This document shows, one piece after another, positions 43,797 to 53,722 of a DNA stretch of 64,000 nt. Source of the stretch: Corynespora cassiicola (taxonomy: Eukaryota > Ascomycota > Dothideomycetes > Pleosporales > Corynesporascaceae); assembly GCA_022059125.1 (NCBI GenBank), contig JAEUWY010000020.1, positions 2,542,001 through 2,606,000 on the forward strand, given 5' to 3'. The position numbers and the translations under genes were made by a program. The notes beneath the pieces are model-generated. The model saw only the letters and a list, made by a program, of their open reading frames with translations. It was not told the origin of the DNA and searched no databases. Position 1 is the first letter of the stretch, and every line of letters begins with the position of its first letter.

Positions 43797-44467
43797 TCTG
43801 CCCCTTTATCCGAGGCAGAAATATGATCAATCAAGTGCTTCGCAGAGCCCTGGCAAAAATATTCTTTCGCGGTTCACTCTTTTGGGGCACACAGTCAGTT
43901 GTTGATCCTCTGATATACAGTGCACAAAAATCAATTTAGAATTTAAACAAAGAGGTCAAGAAATCAGGCTTACCGCCGGCATATATCCAAGTATACGTGC
44001 TCAGAAGTAGAGCGTGTGCGATAAGGTGCAAAAGACCGCATATTTGATGCATTATATCGAGTAAAAAGCAGCACTAGCTAAGATGATGAAGTCTTTAGCA
44101 ACATAATGGAGCCCTTATGGCATTCGCGTCAGCGCCCCTTCGTCAGGCTACATTCGAACAGCCGCCAACGATAGCGACAAAGGGGGAAATGACTGTTAAC
44201 ACATAGGTTTCCAAATACAATCCTGTTGCATGTAGCAAAGTCGGAGGAATTCTAATGCATCGCGGTTTGAATATGCAGTGATGCTAGCTCCTATCTAACT
44301 GCTGTGAGATCATCATGGACAGTGGATTCACGATTTTGGTATAAATTTCCAGCATCAAGCATATGATCGAGCCTTATTAGTCCTCTAGTGTACATCTGAG
44401 ATCTGATGCCATTCTTATCGAGTTACCTAGTCCCCCGGCCCTATCCTACATATACATGAACATACGA
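43797..44467. other. Intergenic region right of the foldback element
   Basis: 671 bp up to the stop codon of the cysteine protease. It contains only short frames and no further copy of the element. Confidence 0.4.
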
Positions 44468-46459
44468 CTAAACCGCAACGCTACCCCCTCCAGGAATGCT
44501 GAGCTTCCAGCAGTTGCACTCCCATTCATGAAACATGGTCTGCATGCGACCATCTTCCAATTCAATGGTGACCTCCAGATTTTGGGCGAATGGGCCTTGC
44601 ATCGCCCCCCACACATGCTTCACCTTACCATCGGGACTATTGAACGTCTCAATCAAACTCCATCGCTGGTTGTTCCCATCTTTGAAATCAACGGGTGCAA
44701 CACCACTGCGCAGATCCGAGTTGTTCCGTCTATACCGTATCACCTTACCTGCCCAAGCAACATAGACTTCGAAGTCGCCGACCTCGTTCTGGTCAGTGGG
44801 TGCGTTCGTCTGGATCATAGCCGGAGGTGTCTTGCCAACAAGCCACCCAAAGTTTTCGCCACGGTGCCAGGTTCGTTTGTTGTAGTTGTACCAGTACATT
44901 TGCATCGTCGAGTCCTCCATGACGGCCACATAGTAAAAATTTCCCCAGCCCCCAACGTTGGCTTGGATCAGGGACGGGCCAGACATGCGCACGCCGCTTG
45001 GCGCAACAGTTCTGAACTCATTCCACGTCGTACCATAGGATGAATAATGTCGAAGCGATCCGTCCGTGTGCCGCACCACGCAGGCAAACTCTCCAGCGTC
45101 TTGGAACTCGATCAACGAAGGCCACCCACCGATTCTTCCCGCGCCAAACGTTGTAGTCTTTGTCCACCTCTGCGTCTTTTGGTCAAAAGTTCGCTGGACG
45201 AGCGTGTTGTACGTCGTCCAGTACAGCATCTCCAAGTTGCGATCCCCACGCGTAGTGCCAGTCAAAACGGGCTGCCCATTGCACGGCTCCGTCGTAGGAC
45301 CGGGCGTCCAGATGCTGGCGATGGGCTTCCACGAGAAGTCGTTGTTCTCCCCTCCAGCCCGCACCACATGCACGCCATACCCGTTCCGGGCAGCCGCTAC
45401 GATTTCAAAGTTCTTGCGGTTCTCGCCGGAGCGCCCGGTGACGATCATGTTGCCGTTGTGCTGGCGCCGGAGGCTCCACGGATCGACGTCGGTCCCGCTC
45501 AGCCCGACCTTGAGCCAGACCTTGTCCATGTTCATCTGCCCGTAGCCGACCCACCCGTACCCGTTGTCGCCCCACCACGTACCCCAGCTGTTCCTGATGA
45601 GCCAGGCCCCGCGGTTATCGTCATATCCAACTACCAGCACGACATGTTGGGATGAGTTGTAGGCCGGGACTGTCTGGGGAGGAGTCGTGTAGACGCCGGT
45701 GCCGGAGTGGTGGCTGAAGGGATGCGGGCCGTCAATGGGGACTTCCATGTTGGCGATGATGGGGCCGACTACATGGAGCCACTTCTTCTGGTTTTCCACG
45801 TCGTACTTGAGGTTGGTGTAGCCCTTGGTGAGCTTCACTGTGCGCCCGGCGCGGTTGATGCAAGGACGATAGCCGCCGTTGGTGCGCGTGTTGAACTGAT
45901 GGTAGGGCCAGCATACGAGATCGACAATCCCGTTCTGCTTGATCCAGTTCAAAGGCCCTTCGTAGTCGCCCGACTGCATACAGTAATCGCGCGTGTCTCG
46001 ATCCGCCATGGAGTCGAGGATGCCGTCGCGGATGTCGCCCTCGGATCTCTTCGCCCACACACCGTGTTCGATGCGCACCATGGACTCTACGAGTGCGGCT
46101 GTCGCAAATGCCCAACAGCTGTTGCAGCCTCCCTGGTTTTGTATGCTCGTGAGCCAATTTACACCCCATCGGTTCCGCCAATCTACAATTGCAGGTCTCT
46201 GTACGTTGAGATTCTGGCGAGGCTTGAGTGTTGGTCGGATGAGGGGTGGCCGGATGTTGATGTCAGGGTTGATGATTGGAGGGCGGAAGACAAAGTCTGG
46301 CTTCCGGAGAAAATATCTTTCGTTCAGGATATGATTTACTTCAGTCAGACTGTAGGGCATGGCATCTTGACGCGAGCGGCTGATGTTGCCCCCAGTACGA
46401 TATTCTTGACCCTCAATACAAGCGACCCAGAGCGCCCAGATAGCTACGAGCCATAACAT
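44468..46459 (-). CDS. Papain-like cysteine peptidase (C1A) fused to a beta-propeller/lectin-like domain
   Basis: Intronless 663-aa protein with signal peptide (MLWLVAIWALWVACIEG). A short propeptide-like region rich in IRPPLIRP precedes VDWRNRWGVNWLTSIQNQGG, a typical papain start. The catalytic set is present: oxyanion Gln in QNQGG, active Cys in CNSCWAFATAA, His in SQHVVLVVGYDD and Asn in RNSWGTWWGDNGYGW. After about residue 345 come repeated units with Trp and Gly-rich turns (TFGAGRIGGWPSLIEF, HYSSYGTTWNEFRT, NYNKRTWHRGENFG, WAGKVIRYRRNN). These resemble PLL/fucolectin-like propeller blades known from bacterial and fungal lectins. Secreted papain-family enzymes are uncommon in ascomycetes, and this fusion may target a glycan-bearing substrate. 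The fold of the C-terminal part is inference. Confidence 0.85.
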   Translation of the reverse strand: MLWLVAIWALWVACIEGQEYRTGGNISRSRQDAMPYSLTEVNHILNERYFLRKPDFVFRPPIINPDINIRPPLIRPTLKPRQNLNVQRPAIVDWRNRWGVNWLTSIQNQGGCNSCWAFATAALVESMVRIEHGVWAKRSEGDIRDGILDSMADRDTRDYCMQSGDYEGPLNWIKQNGIVDLVCWPYHQFNTRTNGGYRPCINRAGRTVKLTKGYTNLKYDVENQKKWLHVVGPIIANMEVPIDGPHPFSHHSGTGVYTTPPQTVPAYNSSQHVVLVVGYDDNRGAWLIRNSWGTWWGDNGYGWVGYGQMNMDKVWLKVGLSGTDVDPWSLRRQHNGNMIVTGRSGENRKNFEIVAAARNGYGVHVVRAGGENNDFSWKPIASIWTPGPTTEPCNGQPVLTGTTRGDRNLEMLYWTTYNTLVQRTFDQKTQRWTKTTTFGAGRIGGWPSLIEFQDAGEFACVVRHTDGSLRHYSSYGTTWNEFRTVAPSGVRMSGPSLIQANVGGWGNFYYVAVMEDSTMQMYWYNYNKRTWHRGENFGWLVGKTPPAMIQTNAPTDQNEVGDFEVYVAWAGKVIRYRRNNSDLRSGVAPVDFKDGNNQRWSLIETFNSPDGKVKHVWGAMQGPFAQNLEVTIELEDGRMQTMFHEWECNCWKLSIPGGGSVAV

Positions 46460-47272
46460 CGCGAAGAGATATGCGGATGAGATATACCAGTAAAAAAAAA
46501 GAGGAGTGTATCGAACTGTTTAATGATTTGATTTCCCTTAAAACTATAAAAGAGTGTTGGGGGTTTGAATTGCTTCTATACCCTTCTGCCATCCTCCCCT
46601 TTTGACAAAACATCAGCCGCGCAATGAATTTCTCCGCACTCGCTACTCTTAACCCTGAATATTCCCCATAAAATTCTTGGCATATCTTGCGGCTCGCCAA
46701 TCATAAATACCCTAGCCATTCAAGCTTGAGCGAAGTGCAGCTCAGCTCTGGCTTGGCAGTGCGGCTGATCAGACTTGAGGGTGAATGTGAATCAAGTTCA
46801 AGCTCAGCTGAAGATAGTTTGAGCTAAAATTTTCTTCAGGTATCCCGAAGTCTGTGGTCTTCTGTTGTCAGGCCTTTCATATTTGTTTAGGTTGTTGTCC
46901 AATAGTTCTGCGCTTTCTTGGGCTTAGCACAGTGCATAAACTGTCGCAATATTTGCTGATCAACTAGTTTCAGAAAACAAATCATTCTACCGCCTGCAGT
47001 AGCTAAATTATATATAAAGGAAAACGCTTCAGGTGTTACCCCAAAGCTAGACATATCTACATATTAAGGCAAGAAAGAAAACAAAGGCCAGAGACAGTCC
47101 CATGTTGAATGATTCTGTTTACAAAAACAAATAAGCAAATAAATAGAGAAAGAAAAGAATCAATAAAAAAACCAAACATTAGGAGTAAGGTCTCGAAGTT
47201 TAGATTTTCTAAAACCGAACCCGATTCCTATCAACCCTTCCAAAGCATCTCTTCAGAAGGGAGAATGCTTAT
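46460..47272. other. Intergenic region
   Basis: 813 bp, AT-rich toward the right. Around 46720-46830 are several AGCTCAGCT / AAGCTTGAG-like runs in both orientations, possibly a degraded repeat. The promoter of the cysteine protease must lie at the left end. Confidence 0.35.
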
Positions 47273-48622
47273 TCAGAGATCCCATGGCCTCCTCCCGCTA
47301 GAAGTTGCCGGGCCTTTCCCTTTGTCCAACCCCCCCGTGTTTGTTCGTTTAGGTTGTGCTGGATCCGCTGGCTCATCCGAAGCTTCTCGCTTTCTGTCAT
47401 CAGCTGACGCTGTTGCAGCGATACTTAGATCCGCAGTGGCTTGGGTGACACCATATAGCCCTGGTTCCATCGGTGCGTTGGCCGCGGCACCTGCTCTGGA
47501 AGACTCTGCCACCGAATACCCCACATTCTGACCCCCTGATGCGACTCCTTTAATTTTTTCATTGCCGTATTGAATATTCGAGAGATCCACCATGTCTAAA
47601 AGAGGCCCAAAAGTTTGCTCAGTCTTTGCATATTCGTCCTTGGCCGTTTGGTCGGTGCATTGCTTCTCTTCCAAAATCTTCTTCGTAGGCCATGCCCACA
47701 TCAGCATATCTTCTGAAAGCGGGTCCGTTGCAAACTTCGGCATTGTGCCGTAGACGTTGCAGCATGGTTCATCTTCGAAGGGGCCCCGACCGAAGCGCTG
47801 GTTTGAGCAGGCTGTCCCATTCGCGTAAAGATTCACCCAGCATACTCGTTCGCTTCTAATGCCTGCAACTTCGCACTCGACAACCCAGTACATTGCATGG
47901 GTGCTCTTATTTGGTCTACTGGTATGGGCAAGATGTTTGAACCATTCTAACCAGGCTGGATTTGGTACGTGCTCCGTGTATCTCCCGAGGATGGACTCTA
48001 CATGTTCCTTTGGAATACTGCAGCGGAAGCATGGCCATGTTGCTCCCCAATCGCTCCAAAGTCGATTTTCACTTTCTTTCCAGACTTTTGAGTTTTGTTC
48101 CCTGACTCTCCTTTGCAAACTTCTCTTTGATAGCTTCCCGTTTAAACCAGACTCAAAATCATAACCCTCTGCAACTTGTATCCGAGGTCTTCCGCATTGT
48201 TTCCATGTGTTTTCCGGTCCGGTATATCCAAAAGAACATTTTTGAGAAGAAGCAATATTTGTAAAATATGCCCAGGGCTGGTTTCCCTCTGTGTTTGGAT
48301 ACTGGCATTCATCCTTTCCTCTATTGTAAATCCCAATTTGGCCTTTGGCCCTTTCAATATCCTCGTCTGAAACAGCAGTGTATCCCAGTTGGTTGTATAT
48401 GAGAGGGATTTGGTTGATGTCAGCTCTCTCGCCTGTGATAGGTAAGGAATGAGCATTGCAAAGCCATGACTTGCAGGCCAACTGGATGTGGGCTAGTGCA
48501 TCACGCCTGCATTTTTGGTAAGATGCTACTTGGAGAGGTGGCGGTTTTTTGTAACTTCTTGATGCCATTTCATATTTGACTCCAGCGATTATGATGCCGA
48601 TGGATGGATTACGTTCCGACAT
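47273..48622 (-). CDS. Cysteine-rich hypothetical protein, paralog A
   Basis: Intronless 449-aa protein starting at the ATG at 48622. No signal peptide or membrane segment. It shares ordered blocks with the protein at 49746-51047: SWLC.....H, YNQLGYTAV, AYFTNIASSQKCSFGY, WGATWPCFRCSIP, YWVVECEVAGIRSERVCWVN, ACSNQRFGRGPF and CCNVYGTMPKFATDP followed by MLMWAWPTKKILE. At least nine cysteines fall at matching places. The C-terminal 80 residues are low-complexity and basic (ADDRKREASDEP, PKRTN), perhaps a nuclear signal. I recognise no family. Conserved Cys and aromatic residues suggest a metal-stabilised fold. It lies in AT-rich, gene-poor DNA next to its paralog. Confidence 0.72.
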   Translation of the reverse strand: MSERNPSIGIIIAGVKYEMASRSYKKPPPLQVASYQKCRRDALAHIQLACKSWLCNAHSLPITGERADINQIPLIYNQLGYTAVSDEDIERAKGQIGIYNRGKDECQYPNTEGNQPWAYFTNIASSQKCSFGYTGPENTWKQCGRPRIQVAEGYDFESGLNGKLSKRSLQRRVREQNSKVWKESENRLWSDWGATWPCFRCSIPKEHVESILGRYTEHVPNPAWLEWFKHLAHTSRPNKSTHAMYWVVECEVAGIRSERVCWVNLYANGTACSNQRFGRGPFEDEPCCNVYGTMPKFATDPLSEDMLMWAWPTKKILEEKQCTDQTAKDEYAKTEQTFGPLLDMVDLSNIQYGNEKIKGVASGGQNVGYSVAESSRAGAAANAPMEPGLYGVTQATADLSIAATASADDRKREASDEPADPAQPKRTNTGGLDKGKGPATSSGRRPWDL

Positions 48623-49745
48623 TTCTGGAGAATTCGCCTTTACCCCGTACTTGAGTATATCTGCAAGATGGGATGTATAGTATCTTGTGGTTGAAGGAAT
48701 AACCCAATGTCAGGAGATAGTAAGTTAAAATGATTGTTAAAAGTATATGTACCTAATAGAGGCGGCAGTAGGGTCGGCTTTGGAGATTGTGCTGAATGTG
48801 GCATTCTTATTGAGCCCCTTCGATCTTTTTATGTAAATGAAGAGTCATCTTGAATTGACTCGTGGAAACCAAGAATTATGACTCTATTGATTGTGCATCA
48901 CCCGCCTCAAGGAGTCAAGGGATGCCTCATAGCGATTTGACTGTTATAATGGTCATTCTTTGGGGAGCACGAGCAGCACGTCTTAATAGATGACTAACAT
49001 GCATGGCAGAACTGGATCAGCCTCGAAGTCTTCTAGTTGAAGCATGATAGCTATTTAATTTAACTACCGTAACCTATATCATTTTAAATTCGCATGCTAA
49101 ATGCTGATATGATAATATTACTTAGAGTTTAATAACTATCGAGGAGCGTTTTCTAGTTAAACAAGAGAAGTCTGAAGTAGGAACTCTATCAGTTTTTAAG
49201 TTGGGCACGTTGAATCACAAAATTTTCTGGGTGTTCCGTGCTCTTAATTCTTTTAAAGAAAGAAGATTTCGATGCGCACTCCTATAATTACGTCAAGGTG
49301 GGGACTCTCTGAGTGTGGCCACTTCAGTCAGTAACTGTCCAAGTCGCACCATAGTCTTTGAATCAGCTAGCATGTGACATTCCTGCTATCTCAGACCTGT
49401 CAAGGCGTAGTCGAATGGACTCACTGTAGCTTAGCCTCACACCTCAATGCCGCACAGCCCTTTTCATCTATTCCTTTTTGAGAGCAAAGCGAATTTGCAC
49501 CAGAAATACGTCAAATAGTACATTATTGAGACATTGATACACTTAATAACTTTAGTTAATGAAGAAAGAAAATAGAAGAGAATCTATGGAGTGCCCAATG
49601 TTGAATAAGCTCTAAAAATGAAATCAAAGAAAAAGAAATTGATGATACATATCGGGGCCTTCTCCCCCGAAATCACAACTAGGTCCAATCATAAGAATAG
49701 AAAAGTTGGTACATTTAGGAACATAAATCTTTGTTGCCGCCGCCC
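48623..49745. other. AT-rich spacer between the two paralogs
   Basis: 1.12 kb with no frame of note. The part at 49020-49160 is strongly AT-rich. It holds the promoter of paralog A and the 3' flank of paralog B. No repeat ends were recognised. Confidence 0.4.
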
Positions 49746-51047
49746 TTACATTCTTTTCCCCTCTGGGAGTTGTGGAGGCTCGGACGATGCTTGGCGTTTC
49801 CTTGATGTTCCAGATGCAGACGCGGCTGCAGTTGCAGTGAGAGTCATTTCCTGGGTACCCTGAGTGACTTGACTGATTTCTTGCTCAATGACCCCTTGCA
49901 TGTCTTCCTCTGGATGCGTGATGTATTTCAAGTCAAGTTTCATGTTTTTGAACGGCACTGGCTTTTCGGAGGCTTCAATGGACAACGTCGGATAATCGGA
50001 CATGGTATATACTGGATCATAATTCTCAATGTGAGAGACATCCCCATCAGTGTCGTTGAGTGGATCGGATTTTCTAGTTTCCAAGGCCTTAGTCGTCGGC
50101 CAAATGCACATAAGCATACCATCGGAGTCCGGGTCGTATGCGAAAATTGGCATTGTACCATAGATATTTCCGCATTTTTTGTGTTTTCCTTTGAAGGGAC
50201 CTTCTCCGTAGTATTGGTTGGTGCATATCGGACCATCCTGGTGTCTGTTCACCCAGCAAATTCGACGGGTTTTTATGCCTCCTATGAAGCATTCGACGAT
50301 CCAATAATTCGGGCGAACGTGCCTGCAATTTTTGTTAAGACAATCTTCCCCAAATGTTTCAATCCAACTGCCCCAGATCATTGCGTCTGGTGTATTTTGT
50401 TTGAGCTTGTACACTTGTGACCGGAAATTTTCCCATGGAACGCTACAACGGAAACATGGCCAACTTGCTCTCCAGTCGTTTTGCAAACCGTCGATGTGGG
50501 ATGAATCGGACATCAATCTTGCATGATAATTCATGTAGGACAGGCTTTTTAGCAAACGAGTCTCATCCAATGGAGTAGGGCTAATCAAGGTCCGTGTGTA
50601 TCTGCATTTTTTCCATTTCCCGTTTTGCGTGAGATAGCCGAAACCACAGCTTTCAGATGTAGCAATATTTGCAAAATAAGCTCGAGGTTCCTTTGATTCC
50701 GTCTCCGGGTAATGAGCCCGTTCCTTTTCCTCCCTTCCCTCGTCGTAGTTTTTCTGTATTATCAGACTGTTTTTCTGTATCTGCATATTGGCATTCTCGA
50801 TATCGTACTCTGTATCCACGGCGGCATATCCTAGCTGGTTGTGCACGAGGTATTTCACACTGTCTGGCGGTGCTGAATGATCGGGACATAGCCAGGAGTA
50901 GCAATTCAACCTTATTTGTGCCACCTCATATCCAAATTGCCATCGATTTGAGCTTTTTTTACATTTTTTGACTTGCAATTTTGGAGCCCTTTCATAGATC
51001 TTCCAAGCCCTCAAGTCATCCATGCCGATGAATTCTTGTTCTGTCAT
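49746..51047 (-). CDS. Cysteine-rich hypothetical protein, paralog B
   Basis: Intronless 433-aa protein from the ATG at 51047, same strand as paralog A and 1.1 kb from it. Matching blocks are YSWLCPDHS, HNQLGYAAV, AYFANIATSESCGFGY, WRASWPCFRCSVP, YWIVECFIGGIKTRRICWVN, ICTNQYYGEGPF, and CGNIYGTMPIFAYDP followed by MLMCIWPTTKALE. Both proteins also end in a similar low-complexity tail, here [20 protein letters not shown] and EGKRM. It has a shorter loop than A in places and an extra Cys pair (DCLNKNC). No signal peptide. Function is unknown. The divergence (clearly paralogous but with many substitutions) indicates an old duplication or two members of a larger lineage-specific family. Confidence 0.72.
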   Translation of the reverse strand: MTEQEFIGMDDLRAWKIYERAPKLQVKKCKKSSNRWQFGYEVAQIRLNCYSWLCPDHSAPPDSVKYLVHNQLGYAAVDTEYDIENANMQIQKNSLIIQKNYDEGREEKERAHYPETESKEPRAYFANIATSESCGFGYLTQNGKWKKCRYTRTLISPTPLDETRLLKSLSYMNYHARLMSDSSHIDGLQNDWRASWPCFRCSVPWENFRSQVYKLKQNTPDAMIWGSWIETFGEDCLNKNCRHVRPNYWIVECFIGGIKTRRICWVNRHQDGPICTNQYYGEGPFKGKHKKCGNIYGTMPIFAYDPDSDGMLMCIWPTTKALETRKSDPLNDTDGDVSHIENYDPVYTMSDYPTLSIEASEKPVPFKNMKLDLKYITHPEEDMQGVIEQEISQVTQGTQEMTLTATAAASASGTSRKRQASSEPPQLPEGKRM

Positions 51048-53722
51048 TTCCGAGGAAGATTCGCTTGGGTTATTTGATCCACCCGCAGCTTTGGAGACGA
51101 CGTCCGCAGTCGGATTTTCTGTCGATGTGACTCAAGAGAACAGTCAAATTTTGGTTTCGAGGTTCAACAATATTGACCAAACGAAGAATGAAAGACTTCC
51201 GAAATCTGAATTCCTCTAGATTGTGTGTGCAAAGGTTGCAGATGATGACGGAATCGGCCTGCTGGGGTGTTTCTGCAAACCAACTGAGCAAATAATTTAT
51301 ATTGATTTGTTGGAGGGATTAGAAAGATGGCTGGGAGAAAAATGGTCTGATCAGTACGAGTGCTGTACTGGAGTCTTTTTATATGCATGAGATCTCACAC
51401 TTCTACTCCTAGTCATCAATCTATGTAGTCAAGACCTGACTTTTTGAGTCATCGAAGCCCGTCCAAGGACTGTATAAGATTTGACCCTAGGCAAGAGAAG
51501 CTTGAGTGGAAACTTGATGTCATCGGCTATGTGCTTCAGTAATTTCTGGAGAAGAGTTTGGATAATAATTCTCTTTAAAGTTGGCTAATAGAAGTAACGA
51601 ATAACCCCATTGCGTTTCCGGGTACTGCCAAAAGCCATCCATTCTCTTGCATTATGATCTTTTGTTTCCTATACGCATTCGATGCGCATTACGGACGGTG
51701 CTCATTAGAATGCATCCTGGAGTCACGCAGACTTTGTTCGACTCCTCATTTATATCAGGGATCTTGGCAATGGGTTCATCATGAGCACTTGACTAGGCCA
51801 CATCTGCCATGATGATTTCTGTAAGTCCGAAGGGTTTGAGTCAATCTTCCAAGTGGCCATTTGGGACTGAAACATGTCCTTGTCAGCCTCTGCCGCTCTT
51901 TGAGGTGCCAGATGATTGGCGGTGTTTTCAATCCGAGGGACTCATTACTTGGGTAATACAATTTTCAGCTCTGCAATAAATTGGTTTTTTACTGAATCGT
52001 CACTCTTAAGAAGACTGTTCATTTATGATGTTATGAATACTCCGACATTGACATTTTGGGACACCAAAACATGAATGAAGCTAGTTGATAAGTCCAATAC
52101 GGTACGTTGCAGGTATGCTAGCACGATGCTTCTAGGGGGTTGGTTTGTGCCGCAATATTCAGGAATCCTTACAAGAGGCAAATTGCCAACAGATAGTGGG
52201 CCTTGACAAGAGTCACGCCAAGGATGCGGCAACTGTGCGATTACGGGGAGATTGGTGTGATTAGTCGTCACAGTGGATGATGCAGAACGGCGGCTCAAGG
52301 AAGGCCCACTTATGCGGTTGATCGCCATTGGCAGGCCCCTTGAGTCCCGCGGCAGCGACTGGATGGGTGGGTATCGGCATGGCAGCCGACCAGCTTGGCT
52401 GTGCCCACTGCTCGACCGGATTCGCGAATCGAGTTGAAGAACATATTCATGGGATAATGTGTCATGGCTGACGCAAGGCCATGGTAGCCGACATTTCGTG
52501 TTCAATGGACACCCACATGGCTTTATGACAAAGAGGTTATTTCCAGCATGTCGCCAAGTTGGCCTGTACCTCGATGCAACGGTGCCTTGTGGTCGTAGAA
52601 TTCGCTCAGGGGGTGGGGAGAGTTCTCAGGACCCTCGTGCTGAACGCCTTATTGGCCAGGGGATATGACAACCTTGCTGGAGTCACCTGTTGATGCCTGA
52701 CTATCGCAGGGGTTGGAAGCCACGGTTGACTATGAGCTCATGGCGGGCTGCGGGTGTGGAGCTTAGAAGCCGCTCGTGCTACCTGGGAACTACTCGACTC
52801 GGAGGATCCGTGTAGATTACAGGGCTGTGCCCAGGTGGTCGGTCTCTGTAGGTGGCCACACTGCTAGCGCTCGGATATGTGAGTAGCCAGGACTGGATCG
52901 ATCGCCATTTGGGCTGTGGCGGTGACGCATAGACTAGCTCTGTGATGTGGCGGCGGCGTCGCTGACTATAACCACTCGCGCTGGCGAAAGATAGGTGAGT
53001 AGAAGATGGGTTCCGATGGGGAATGTTGGTTGTGCTGTGGGCAATGTAACGAATGACGAGTGCATGGGGACGGACCTGGCCAAGTGTCAGGTGCCAGGGC
53101 ACGGACCCCGGCCGAGTACCTACCTAGGTACCTATGTACCTAGGCAGGTCCTCAGTCACCCCATGGAATGCACGTAGCCCACAGTCCTTAGCATCGTCCG
53201 ATAAGTTGTATGCCTGGAATGGCCAAGACAGGGGCAAGCACGCCATGGGCGCAGAGAAGAAAGGCCGGGCGAGACGTCGGGCGTCAAATCCTTCCCGTCA
53301 AGCCTCCCCGAAGTGCCCCCGATCTTGCCATGCTCGCCTGGAATCTAGCCCTTCCAAGCTCTCCACTCCGGCTCGAACATGCACCCCAACTCACTCTGTT
53401 CGCTACAATTTCCTGTCGCGGGCATCATGGGTCCCTCACCACTGCCCTAGTCCGTCTTGCGCAGCGCAATACCAATGTTTTTTAGTCATGTATCTCCGCG
53501 CCAAGTTCCCCCGCAAACGCCGTTGACGGCGCAACCAATCCTCGAGGTCCATTGTGTTATCGGGCAAGCCACTGTCAGGGCCCTTATCCCATGGCTGTAT
53601 CGTGCCAATGTTGAGGGCTGCCAAAAAAACCATCTCCGCTGTGCGGCGAGGCCCTTTGCGCCTCCGTAGAGCCTCATGTATAAATCTGGACCCTCCGTGC
53701 TCGTCTGGTCCGCATCGCGAAC
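51048..53722. other. Long intergenic region
   Basis: About 2.7 kb with no supported gene. Frames up to 160 codons exist on both strands (for example 52023-52505 minus, 53134-53526 plus) but have no motifs and no splice structure. A repeat of CCTAGGTAC type is listed separately. The right end is the permease promoter. Confidence 0.4.
53117..53149. repeat. Short CCTAGGTAC-type palindromic repeat
   Basis: The run contains three overlapping palindromic TACCTAGGTA-like units (TACCTACCTAGGTACC, then TATGTACCTAGGCAGG). Similar short runs are scattered in many filamentous fungal genomes. A related run occurs near 34131-34150. No role is claimed. Confidence 0.5.

Noticed and set aside
52023..52505. 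160-codon minus-strand frame
   Set aside because: No domain, no hydrophobic or helical pattern, no neighbouring exon; likely chance.
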